From NCBI RefSeq assembly GCF_932526225.1, contig NC_064043.1, forward strand, positions 12,026,085-12,090,084: a stretch of 64,000 nt of DNA, written 5' to 3'. Origin of the DNA: Nematostella vectensis. Lineage: Eukaryota > Cnidaria > Anthozoa > Actiniaria > Edwardsiidae. Position 1 is the stretch's first letter; every line of letters begins with the position of its first letter. Made by a program: the position numbers and the translations under genes. The notes under the pieces are model-generated. The model saw only the letters and a list, made by a program, of their open reading frames with translations. It was not told the origin of the DNA and ran no database searches. Shown piece by piece: positions 56,001 through 64,000 of the stretch.

Positions 56001-59000
56001 TAATGGCGGCAAAACACGAGCGAGACTCAGCCAGCGCGAGGGCGCATGAGTAATAATAATAACCGCTGACCAGTGGATGTGGAGCAGCCGGAGGTAAACT
56101 ATCACAAACTCCCTAGGAAATGTAAAGCAAATGAGCTGGAGAAATGATTATCTGTTGCCACGTGAGCCTTACAACAATCGAACGATATCAGTTTCAGGGC
56201 TGCCTAGTCTTCATTTTTGGGTGTTTAGGAGAGCGCTTATTGGAGAGGGGGCGCTTATTTTATTTCCGCGGAAAATACCTGATTCTAAAACGATTGACAA
56301 CAAATAATTTTATTTGCGATAAACTGAAACGACAGTAAAAATGTTAAACTTAATGCAGTAAATTCATGGAGGGGATCTTATTGTTTATAAACCGATGACA
56401 ATATCGTTGTGTCGTGGAAATGTCAATGCGAGTTTTTTTGTTAACATATTTGTAGGGGAGGGGATGGGGAGGGCGCTTATTTCAAAGTTCGAGGTCGAAG
56501 TTGATCTCTTATTGGGGAGGGGCGCTTATTTAAAGGATGTCGCTGATTCGAATCATTGCGGTATGTGCAGGTAGGCAGTCGTTCTCTGACCTCTGTCACG
56601 CAATGCACTGCATAGCGATTTCATATGTTGGCCGAAGTGAAATGAAAATGTGACAAAGGAAAGTGTTACTTCTGTACCTGCGTCAGTTACTCCTTTTGTG
56701 CTTGAGCCCGTGACAGTCGGGCCAGCAGACACCTTCACAGTAAATTCAGAGTTGACATACTCCTGCTGTCCGTAAGCGAATATGCCTCTCGACCCAGACT
56801 CCTTCCGATACCAAAACCGCACGTTCTTTAGTGTGACGCCAACCATCGGAGAATAACTATCTGATTCCCCCATCATAAACTCGGCTGTGAAAATAATATG
56901 TTTTGATCTTGTAAGGGTGATGTTACAAGTCCGAATTCCGGCCCATTTGCAAGTCTACGGTCTCCGCCTCCCTCAACTCAAAATCGTGTGAACCCCCCCT
57001 GACTACCTGCATAAAGCGTTCCATCCTTTTTAACCTCCACAGCCACCCCAGGACTCAATTCAGTAACAGCCGGCTTGTCGTAAGACGGTAAGGTGCTAGT
57101 CGAAGCGTATTCTGGGAAGGCCTTCTGGATACTCCCTATTGTCAGCTCGGCGGAAGGCTGGAAACAATACTTGGTAATTTCCTCGCCCTTTTTCGTCTCC
57201 GTCTTCGTGGCAAAGTAGCTGGTTTGAAGAGCGGTTTTTATGTCCTTAAGGAATACGCCAAAAATGGAGGCGGGGATGTCTTTGGATTTTGTGCCGGTGG
57301 CGAAGAATCCTGTTGACGCCTGGCAGGACTGGGCAAGAAATGAGTCAGGCTTGACAGAGATGGAATCCCCATTCAGCGCTGTAAAAACGACAACAGCATA
57401 ATGTGCATTGATATGTATTTCATGTCGTGCACATGTCGTGCATTGATACTGTATATTCTATATCGTTTAGAAACCGAAAATATCAAATGTTTTATCGTAC
57501 GCTTGCAGTTCTTTGTTGGGCAAACTTCTTCATCAGAGTCGAGCCCAGGGCAATCGTCCCCTCCCTCCGAGGGGGCTGGCTTGTCGCATTTCCTCTTACG
57601 GGCCCTGGTCCCTTGCAAACAAATGGTCTTCTCTGTACACTCGGAATAAGGTCCCCACGGGCCCCAATTCCCGTCAACAGCATCTGCAAGGCAAGTAATG
57701 TAATCAGAATCTATCAAATGGTATCATACCCGAAACATCCGAAGTGTTCAGAAAATCGATCAGAAGCATCATTTCTTTAAGAAGAATTAGACTTATTTTT
57801 TCCAAAGAAAATAAACATTTCAAGTGATGAACTGCTGGAATCCAGCTGCTGGCATCCAACGCGGTTGCCAGAAATTTTGTTCGGGTTGTCCACCATTGTA
57901 AAATTCGGGCTCTACCAGAGGAGATGGGAGACAGCTGCCCCTGTCATCCGTGCTGCTGTGTTCAAGGTACCTTGTATGTTTACTTACTTGGGCAGGGAAA
58001 TAGTTTGCAGGAATCGGTTTCTTGTGCATCCCCCACGCACTTCCCGCCATACGCAGCTTCAGGGTTATTGCATTTCCGGTCACGTGTTTTCTTTCCAGGA
58101 CCACACGAGGTGCTACAGCGAGTCCACTCTGACCACTCGCCCCAACCTCCGTCAACTGCAAGACAAAAACACGACCATGGGCGTTCCTGACTACTTTTTC
58201 TTTGGTGACTTGTGTGAGGTATGCTATCGTGGCCGGCAACCTAAGTTTCGCATATAAAGATCCGTAGAAACGTTGCATCAGCTTGACATGAACTTCACTA
58301 GTCAACCAGCGTGGTAAAGAAATGCTTGAGTGCACAACGGGATACCCCTAGTTATCAAGTTCACGTCAACCAAAATAGTGAATCTCGCTATTGGCCAACT
58401 TTCTTGACATTTTGTAGGCCACGGTAGCGCGCGTCGCATGATCAACTTTGTATTGATGGCCTCGGTAGCGCGCGTCGCATGGTTAATTTTTGTATCGGTG
58501 CTCACGGTACACTTTAACACTTTGTATTTATGGCCACGGTAACGCGCGTGGCACTATAAAAATTCACACAATCACTCCAGTGCATTATTTACCTGGACAA
58601 TGGTTTGTGCAATCCGTCGCTGATTCCGTGTCGTCTCCCTCGCATGGTAATCCATGGTCATTTGGTGCTGGGTTAGTGCAGACGCGCTTGCGCATAACCG
58701 TGCTCCCGCCACAGGTCTTGGCGCAAGGTGACCACGCCTCCCATTCTGACCACCCCCCATTTATTGGCACATCTTGGAACAGAACATATGAAGAACTATC
58801 GTTTTTCAAGTCAATAAAGTGCGCTTTCGTTTTTAAAACACCATCAGTCTAGCTATAGTTTTTATATCGTCAAATTCTAGCAACATTAAACCACTATAAC
58901 TACTTTTGAAAGTAGATAGCCGATTTTTACTGTTCCATTTGTTTGAAGCCCAATAAATGTCGGCTCATTAATGAAATTAATGATAATTGATGACTTTTGA

Positions 59001-62000
59001 TAAAAACCTTCAAAGGATTTGTTGAGGTGTGGTGCACATTTGTTTGAAGGCCAAAAATTGTCAGCTTATTAAAGCTATTTTCATGAAGTAAACAATTTCT
59101 GGCATATTACTCTGCTGATATCTATTGCTATGGATACCTTCGCAAGGTTCCTTGCAGTCTTCCTTGGTCTCTTTGTCCGGTCCCGGACATTTAGCTCCAC
59201 CGTTGGCCGGGGCGGGGTTATCACAAACTCGTATTCTTTCCACTATAGACCCCCCGCAAATCTGAGCACACTCAGTCCAGGGACTCCAGGATCCCCATCC
59301 ACCGTCAACTGTCAACCAAACGTTTAAACATTCATTAATATTAAAACAAAAGCTAATCTTCACGCGATAACTACTATATCAGAAACTTTAGAAAGTCAAC
59401 TGAAGCACTTGTTTCTTTTCTTTTGTTCTTAGGATTGGTTCTCAAGTCTGATACAATATAGATAAGCGTATCGGGGAGCTGTCAAGACAGTTATAAACGC
59501 CAGGTCAAGCCAAGTCAATATAAGTCAAACGCAATCAACTATGAACAAAGTTTTAAACAAGTGCCAATAAACAAAGCATCGATCAAATTTCAGATTAAGA
59601 CAATTAACTTTTGACCGAGTGGTAATTTAAATTTCAAATGTTAATGATAAAGTATGAAGGCTTATTTCGCTGTTATTGCTAAGAGTATGGGAACTAGAGA
59701 CAACATGTAGAAAAACTTGGCGCTCTGTGTGGGAAATAAATGAGCACGTAGGATTGAACTTGTCGGCTGTACCCTTTCTCTCTGAAACAGAATGACGTAC
59801 AACGTACAACCTTGTGTTTATAATTTGCAATAAGCAATTTATAATTTTCTTTATTGATTTGGCCTTCTATACGGCTCAAAACTATCTTGGCCCCTTAGCG
59901 CTTGTAAAGTATTGCACTTATATCTCGAATAGTTGATCACCTTTACATGGTTCTTCCATTGTCTCGATTAGCGCAGCCGTCTTATTAACATCAGGCAAGG
60001 TGCATTTCTTCCCACCCTCGGAAGGAACAGGTTTTGTACATGAACGAGTCTTGACCTTCTTGTCTCCTCCGCACATTCCACTTCCGCAACCACTCCATTC
60101 CGACCACTCCGACCAGCCGCCATTCACTTTTCACACACAAAAAAAAATCATGATTGTTGATCAAAATACAGCTGTTTCAGAAATAGCTTGTATTACTGTC
60201 GAATCTGTTATTTCGCGACGCCGCATTTTCAAAACATCGATTTGTTTTTGTCTTTTGGGATTTTCTGTTCTGCCAGTCATATTATTCTAAGCCAATCAGA
60301 TTCTTGCCATCTCTCGACTAGAGAAGTTGCCTGGCTTTCTGTCGCGACACTGTCTGGTTTTCGTCCAGAGGATAGCCAGGGAAGTGCACACAGCGAGACT
60401 TTGATTGGCTCAGAATGGTTTTACTGACGAAACAGAAAACCAAAACAAATCGTGTTTTGAAAACGCGGGTCGCGATTCAACGGATTTGACAGTAAACCAT
60501 ACGCACCCGGACTTCTAAGTCGCCTGGTTAAGTGCACAGATCTCCTCGTTGCTCGAGTTACCAAGGTCATAGTTAGCTATGGACATCCATTCTAGCTTTC
60601 AGCCAAGTTTTTTTTTTAAATTGGCACTTTTTTTAATTAGCAGAGCGAGGTATCATCGAAAAAGAATGATTGCTTCTACCCAAACTGCCTTTCAGTCTGG
60701 GCGCGTTGGCTTAAGCGACCGCCAACTTTTTTTTATTGGAAATAGCTTTTAGCGGCGGTTAGTGCTTGGTCACTGCATGTTCATAATATTATTTGTTACA
60801 GGAACGTTCCAAAGATTTGATTGGGTAGGGGGGGGGGGGGGGTGGGTGGTAGGGGTTGGCACTCGCTGCCAATGGTATCATATGGGAAAAGGATAGTATT
60901 TGACAACCGTTCAATAAGAAATGACCAACGTTGTGGCGGTCACGTTTGGTGACTACGCGCCTGCGATAGAGGTTGTCGGCATAACTAATAGTAATGTCAA
61001 CCCCCCTTCCCCACCAATCCTGGCTATGTCTTACTGATGCTCTGCCATACAGTACTTTCCCGCTTATAAAAACCTAGAATTTTTAGAACCTTAAAATACA
61101 AATTTAGACCCATGTTAAATAAGAACCTATTTTGAGACAGGTTCTTATTTAAAAGTGTGAAGCAGTAAAGTAAAGCATGTATTATTAATCAATATTTTTG
61201 ACGTGACGATGGGAGTTTTCAATATATTTTAAGGAGTCTTTACCACATTGTACAAAGACCAGGTCGGGTTTGACATTTCATTAATCTAGTTACGACACTT
61301 TTACCAGCCAAGACCATCCATTATTATAATAAGTTTTCTTTAAAATTAAGAACCTATTTATGATCCTAAGTAGCCTAAAATTTAAAATAGGACCTGTTCA
61401 ATAAGAACCTGTTTAGAATAACCTTGAAAAACCTAGGTTCTTCAGCGACGTAGCCAGGGTTTTTAACAGGAGGGGGCCCAAAAGGTCATTTCAAGGCATT
61501 TCTCCTGTATTTTAGATAATGTCTCATACATTTACTGTATTTTTGGCTGCTAGTATGGGGGCCCGGGCCCCGGGTTCAAGTACAGTGCCCCACCTTCTGG
61601 TTTGGCCGATAAGGTTTGTAGCCACGTCTTAGGGTCCGAATCCACGAACTTGCAGACCGGGTTGCATTGAAATGTGAATACCAGAGCATCTGTTTCTTCG
61701 TATGTTCCACTAGATATAATGATCTGTGGGCAAAAACAGCAGTATTTACACGTTCCGTCATAAGAGGAAGGAGCGGATCTAGGGGGGGGGGGCGAGCGGG
61801 CCCCCCTGTTTTCAGATATTTCGCTTAAAAATGAAAAGAAATATAAGGAAGTCCACGGAAGAAAAATAAAAACGACCCCCTTTTTAAACCCTTACTTCGG
61901 CCTTTTTTGGGGGTCCACTTTATGGCAGTCTAGCTATATAGAGGGTATTATCTTACTGAAAGTCCGTTAAGAGGGTGTACTCTTACTGACTGTCCGTTTT

Positions 62001-63548
62001 ATAGAGAGAATACTCTTAACGACAGTCCGTTTTATAGATGGTATACCCTTAATGACAGTCTGTTTTATAGATGGTATACCCTTAATGACAGTCTGTTTTA
62101 TAGGGGGTGTACCCTTAATGACAGTCCGTTATATAAAGGGTCTGCCCTTAATGACAGTCCGTTATATAGAGGGTCTACCCTTAATGACAGTCCGTTATAT
62201 AGAGGGTCTACCCTTAATGACAGTCCGTTATATAGAGGGTCTACCCTTAATGACAGTCCGTTATAAAGAGGGAACTCCGTATAAAACACACAAAAAAGAT
62301 AATGTTAGGCATGAGTCGGAGCCTTTTCAACGACGCCTCACCTTGTCCAATGTCCAGTCTTTATGCAGGCTGGTGACAGAGGCTTTTGCTTTTCGAATGG
62401 ATAGACTTTTGACGTCCCCTAGCAACGGTCCGTCAACAGTTACCACCATAGAGCTACAAGGATAAACACAAAGAATCAAAGTAGAAAATGCCAAATAAGT
62501 GCGGGACCCCCCAGATCCTTGTACGTCTTTGTATTTTGGGACCCCCTAATCCTTCTATATCTCTGTATTTTGGGACCCCCCTAATCCTTGTATATCTCTG
62601 TATTTTGGGACCCCCCAGATCCTTGTATATCTCTGTATTTTGAGACCCCCCTAATCCTTGTATATCTCTGTATTTTGGGACCCCCCTAATCCTTGTATAT
62701 CTCTGTATTTTGGGACCTCCCTGATTTTTGTACGTCTTTGTATTTTGAGACCTCCCTGATCCTTGTACGTCTTTGTATTTTGAGACCCCCTGATCCTTGT
62801 ATATCTCTGTATTTTGGGACCCCCCAGATCCTTGTACGTCTTTGTATTTTGAGACCTCCATAATCCTTGTATATCTCTGTATTTTGGGACCTCCCTGATC
62901 ATATCCTAGGTATTTCCCTGCATTTTGAGAAACCACTTCAAATCAAGCTCTGCTGACACTTTGCGTTCCCAAGCGAAAAAATTCGATCCCCATGAATAGC
63001 AGATAGCAGTGACTGGCAGTTCGAGGTTATTTTCTACACGACGTATACATAGACGTATATTTACCATCCGCGCTTGAAATCTTCCCCAACTTTGAACTCT
63101 CCAAGATGCCCCTCCACTCCTTTGATTTGCAGAAACACTCCCGAGCTCGTGCTAGATCCCATAATTGTACTGGTGCAAACAGTTATAAGATACGGTATGC
63201 CTGCGTTAAAAACACCATGTCATTGTTACATCAGGCTGCCTTTTTTTCTGTCTTTCAAATTTCTTTATGTTCTCTCACCTCCATTTTTCGGAGTGCATTC
63301 CGCCACGATAGCTTCAATCTCTGCTTTTGTCATCGGTTTCTCAACAAACCTTATCTTGAGCATACTTCCAGTTAGACCTGTTGGTGGCTTTGCACTTGCT
63401 TCCTTTAGCCCTCCTAGCAGAACCTCGGGTCCCCAGACAAGCGACGCAGTCTTAGGCACTTCCTTGGCGGTCATTTTATTCCCGTTGACATAAATGTATG
63501 CCTGTCCTTTTTTGCCGTCGTATCTGGCAACAAGATGCGTCCAGATTC
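40904..63548 (-). CDS. Giant secreted multidomain protein: LamG-PLAT-5xTSP1-novel region-R-type lectin-fucolectin (29 exons, N-term off window)
   Basis: Exons in transcript order: 63279-63548, 63065-63200, 62342-62453, 61594-61723, 59941-60126, 59138-59308, 58593-58772, 57988-58155, 57501-57683, 57007-57378, 56678-56884, 55266-55627, 54195-54506, 53920-54113, 53091-53190, 51766-51939, 50063-50197, 49706-49837, 48598-48840, 48056-48281, 47186-47488, 46814-47034, 45828-46013, 45348-45510, 44134-44270, 43534-43693, 42847-43005, 42207-42455, 40904-41226 (TGA 40904-40906). Each junction has AG/GT signals and matching phase, which is strong evidence for one transcript of about 1,960 codons here. 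The domains are extracellular (cysteine-rich TSP1, lectin folds), so the product is probably a matrix, mucus or immune-type adhesion protein; that role is inference. The weakest boundary is the donor at 45828 (CGT|GTGCTA). The gene could also be two genes sharing phases by chance, but I consider that unlikely. Confidence 0.8.
41460..42190. repeat. Tandem array of about 130-bp units copying the end of the fucolectin exon
   Basis: In the last intron of the large gene, blocks at about 41800-41870, 41937-42000 and 42066-42120 copy the sequence at 42207-42260, including the exon end and donor. The two best copies are 130 bases apart, with G-rich linkers (GGTAAGGGGGTGTTTGTTAT). On the minus strand each copy reads like EYIVTKVSLQSAM. 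A degenerate copy lies at about 41465-41520. Confidence 0.75.
43534..44270 (-). CDS. R-type (ricin B-like) lectin module, two exons
   Basis: Exon 44134-44270 encodes PFRIQNVGSEMCMKSSGETE, then LPMAACEGDATLWLYTLTGE. Exon 43534-43693 encodes NKETGLCLTVSGSPPNLKVV, QMKCKVASTSQQLECEWNRL and HTENCFMEKG. The pattern of a short strand, a CL/CM strand, a C after about 15 residues and W near each subunit end is that of beta-trefoil R-type lectins. At most two of three trefoil subunits are present, and the QxW motif is not conserved, so sugar binding is uncertain. Confidence 0.6.
45348..48281 (-). CDS. Central region, part 2: cysteine and basic-rich exons with furin-like sites
   Basis: Exons 48056-48281, 47186-47488, 46814-47034, 45828-46013 and 45348-45510. 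The first has a helical, cysteine-rich motif (CKKSVATHCDLCQKIVCSQV). The second contains two furin-type sites, RKRR|S and VRKKR|F, followed by CTKIAKKICGGSKKFCKG. Later exons carry strand-like (VHLSVNLNLYMHMVLMP) and helical segments (DACEIIRKDFISP; MALIIASRAVEEFKKIV). No known domain is recognised. Processing at the basic sites would separate the lectin half from the TSP1/PLAT half. Confidence 0.5.
45590..45815. repeat. Tandem repeat, about 43-45 bp, five copies
   Basis: Units with GCGCCAAAATCGGTCAGCAT, TACCCTAAAGCCCCGTGTAA, ACA. They are imperfect and end about 13 bases left of exon 45828-46013, so the array abuts that exon's donor. Confidence 0.8.
48598..57378 (-). CDS. Central region, part 1: ten exons of unrecognised beta-rich sequence
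   Basis: Exons 57007-57378 through 48598-48840 encode about 745 residues with no family I recognise. They are rich in alternating hydrophobic/polar strands (VRFWYRKESGSRGIFAYGQQ, AIPIDGNIFKDDIPQPKNEL, LTLRGTLSLSSTLTTVISLK, MNVFGIKTGISFIFKPSAIQ, AEFSFTILNSLTLSVLVKGA). Phrases such as 'L.G......I.LKMSG', 'ITATGLPSKIALSGTVILG' and 'KGLYINGKINLLGFSTALIL' look like a repeating beta unit, suggesting a long sheet or barrel-like fold, perhaps lipid-binding. That is inference. Cysteines are sparse compared with the TSP1 part. Confidence 0.55.
50215..51545. repeat. 31-bp minisatellite, about 43 units
   Basis: Units GGGAAGAGCGAAGGGAATAA followed by GCAGGTTGAGA, period 31, with GGGTAGGG and AATGGAAT variants, in the intron between exons 51766-51939 and 50063-50197 of the large gene. 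Because 31 is not a multiple of three and no phase has a stop on the minus strand, three units make a 31-residue pseudo-peptide repeat. This explains the overlapping 361- and 384-codon frames, which I do not regard as genes. Confidence 0.95.
52474..52963. mobile_element. hAT-like MITE, CAGGGGCTCATAAGTAGGGG ends, GTATATA duplication
   Basis: The first 23 bases, beginning CAGGGGCTCATAAGTAGGGG, are inverted at 52941-52963 (CCCCTACTTATGAGCCCCTG). GGTATATA lies on the left and GTATATAT on the right, an approximate 7-8 base duplication. CAGGG termini with 8-base duplications characterise hAT transposons. The 490-bp body has no transposase frame. It lies in an intron of the large gene. Confidence 0.8.
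52970..53056. repeat. ATC/GTC trinucleotide microsatellite
   Basis: CATCAT repeats interrupted by CGTCGTCGTCG, directly adjoining the right end of the hAT-like element and about 35 bases left of exon 53091-53190. It could be polymorphic close to the exon's donor. Confidence 0.9.
56205..56540. repeat. Interspersed repeat with GAGGGGCGCTTATTT motif
   Basis: The word GGGCGCTTATTT, or near copies (GAGCGCTTATTGGAG), occurs four times between 56231 and 56535 in the intron left of exon 56678-56884. An AT-rich segment separates the two pairs. Likely a decayed repeat; no coding. Confidence 0.5.
57501..60126 (-). CDS. Five thrombospondin type 1 repeats, one exon each
   Basis: Exons 59941-60126, 59138-59308, 58593-58772, 57988-58155 and 57501-57683 each encode one TSP1 repeat and are each symmetric phase 1-1. 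The repeats start VNGGWSEWSEWSGCGSGMCG, VDGGWGSWSPWTECAQICGG, INGGWSEWEAWSPCAKTCGG, VDGGWGEWSEWTRCSTSCGP and VDGNWGPWGPYSECTEKTIC. Each then has R.R.C..P.P..GG..C and C...PC. The first four keep the WxxW motif (C-mannosylation site in other proteins) and the layered Trp/Arg pattern. The fifth has WGPWGPY and lacks the CGG after the second Cys. Such repeats bind glycosaminoglycans and other matrix partners. Confidence 0.93.
58411..58560. repeat. Tandem copies of the GCCACGGTAGCGCGCGTC repeat
   Basis: Four copies of CACGGTAGCGCGCGTCGCAT or close variants (one CTCGGTAGC, one CACGGTAACGCGCGTGGC), spaced about 40-45 bases, end about 30 bases left of exon 58593-58772. The same core is found at 26270-26670. 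Confidence 0.75.
60193..60495. mobile_element. Foldback MITE, TTACTGTCGAATC ends
   Basis: The left arm TTACTGTCGAATCTGTTATT...CGCGACGCCGCATTTTC is mirrored at the right end (GAAAACGCGGGTCGCG, GGATTTGACAGTAA). The arms extend through CCAATCAGATTC / GATTGGCTCAGAAT, with an inner hairpin TTGCCTGGCTTTC...GATAGCCAGGG. It is intronic and has no coding capacity. Flanking duplication was not evident. Confidence 0.7.
61594..63200 (-). CDS. PLAT (LH2-like) domain, three exons
   Basis: Exons 63065-63200, 62342-62453 and 61594-61723 join in frame to PYLITVCTSTIMGSSTSSGV, FLQIKGVEGHLGEFKVGEDF, KRGCSMVVTVDGPLLGDVKS, LSIRKAKASVTSLHKDWTLD, KIIISSGTYEETDALVFTFQ and CNPVC. The Y.I.V.T start, the FLQIKG strand, G.L..L.I, DW.LD.I.I and FTF.C elements are the PLAT beta-sandwich signature. 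PLAT domains bind lipids or membrane proteins. The introns hold the 33-bp and 35-bp tandem arrays. Confidence 0.8.
61925..62280. repeat. 33-bp minisatellite, about 10 units
   Basis: Units GGGTCTACCCTTAATGACAG and TCCGTTATATAGA, period 33, with left-end variants. The array lies between PLAT exons 62342-62453 and 61594-61723. The multiple-of-three length keeps a + strand frame open (spurious 137 codons). Confidence 0.9.
62500..62925. repeat. 35-bp minisatellite, about 12 units
   Basis: Units CCTTGTATATCTCTGTATTT and TGGGACCCCCCTAAT, period 35, with two alternating sub-variants (GTATATCTCTG and GTACGTCTTTG). It lies between PLAT exons 63065-63200 and 62342-62453. Spurious minus-strand frames (83 and 160 codons) derive from it. 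Confidence 0.92.
63279..63548 (-). CDS. LamG / concanavalin A-like domain exon
   Basis: The most 5' exon visible. IWTHLVARYDGKKGQAYIYV then NGNKMTAKEVPKTASLVWGP and VLLGGLKEASAKPPTGLTGS match the middle and end of a LamG/pentraxin-type jelly roll (W.H.V..YDG....IYVNG pattern). It ends with KPMTKAEIEAIVAECTPKNG, where the 'M..AEI..I' motif is typical of the close of this domain. The first part of the domain and any signal peptide lie beyond position 63548. The exon is 270 bp and ends in phase 1 at a GTGAGA donor. Confidence 0.75.
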
Positions 63549-64000
63549 CTACAAGAGAAAAAAAAATGGATATATCAGGCGGATGGTCAAACCACCCGCA
63601 AAAGATTCAGGAAGGATTTAGAAAAATAGGACAGTTTCCCTCTCCCCTGCTAAGTCTTCAGGGTAAAATTGATAGGGAGGCCCGTCGGGGGAAAATGTCC
63701 CTAAAATACCTGTACCCAAAAAATAGCTACCCTAGCATATACCTGATATGCCCCAGAAGCAAAAATTATCCCTAAACTTCTATAGAAAATCATTTTTTCT
63801 TTCATTTACCCCCTTCAAATACCTGAGATCAGATTTTTACCTCTATAAAATACGACGAGCATCACTAACAGTTTGTCATGTAGCCTTCTAGCCGGCTCTC
63901 CAGTGGTTTAATTGGGTAATTGTTTTCTTTGGGGTATCGGGATTCCTGTGGCAAGGAGAAAAAGCCTCCCTTATACCCCCTCCTACCGCTGTTGATTTTT
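63549..64000. other. Intron of the large gene; no exon recognised
   Basis: Right of the LamG exon acceptor (63549-63550) the sequence is AT-rich with C-rich scraps and no open frame that resembles the N-terminal half of the LamG domain. The next upstream exon is probably beyond the window. Confidence 0.5.

Noticed and set aside
57820-58335. 171-codon minus-strand frame covering a TSP1 repeat
   Set aside because: It is a different frame from the TSP1 reading. The real exon is 57988-58155, with matching phase and the WSEWTRCSTSCG motif.
62052-62936. Frames of 137 (+) and 160 (-) codons
   Set aside because: Products of the 33- and 35-bp arrays. Only the short segment 62342-62453 (-) is a real exon, and it is in a different frame.

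Overview
This window looks like nuclear DNA from an animal with intron-rich genes and very repeat-rich introns. The gene content (an NR2C-type nuclear receptor, TFAP4, CPED1, a single-exon rhodopsin-type GPCR and a lectin/thrombospondin multidomain protein), together with DIRS-type retrotransposon remains and many short foldback elements, fits a cnidarian best, probably an anthozoan such as a sea anemone. That assignment is inference. I see no bacterial operons, tRNA, rRNA or CRISPR.

Layout. Positions 1-1937 hold the 3' part of an NR2C (TR2/TR4-like) nuclear receptor gene on the + strand (exons 710-1339 and 1675-1937; the DNA-binding domain lies mostly off the window). Positions 1938-6047 are a non-coding stretch between convergent genes. 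Positions 6048-7176 (-) hold a three-exon TFAP4 bHLH-leucine zipper gene. It is divergent from a 20-exon CPED1-like gene (8401-26945, +) across a 1.2-kb interval with a 40-base C tract. The CPED1 introns carry several foldback transposons and two large minisatellites, 63-bp units at 18306-20826 and 79-bp units at 20945-23125. These flank one 137-bp exon, and their units copy that exon's own 3' and 5' splice-site surroundings. Positions 27600-36800 hold the broken remains of a tyrosine-recombinase (DIRS-like) retrotransposon whose reverse transcriptase is split by about 5.7 kb of nested insertions. Positions 37597-38538 (-) hold an intact rhodopsin-family GPCR.

From 63548 down to 40904 (-) I could assemble 29 consecutive exons whose splice phases all agree. 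They form one very large secreted protein of about 1,960 residues within the window, with its N-terminus off the right edge. The order is concanavalin/LamG-like domain, PLAT domain, five thrombospondin type 1 repeats (one exon each, all phase 1-1), a roughly 1,100-residue central region I do not recognise that contains furin-like sites, a ricin-B/R-type lectin module, a short linker and a C-terminal fucolectin (F5/8-type) domain. I do not know a described protein with this order. Its introns hold five further tandem arrays (31, 33, 35, about 43 and about 130 bp units), one of which duplicates the end of the fucolectin exon.

Most long repeat-derived open frames here (850, 826, 384, 361 and 303 codons) are artefacts of tandem arrays without in-frame stops and are not annotated as genes. 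Exon boundaries were set by hand from GT/AG signals, reading frame and phase, and no alignment or transcript was available.
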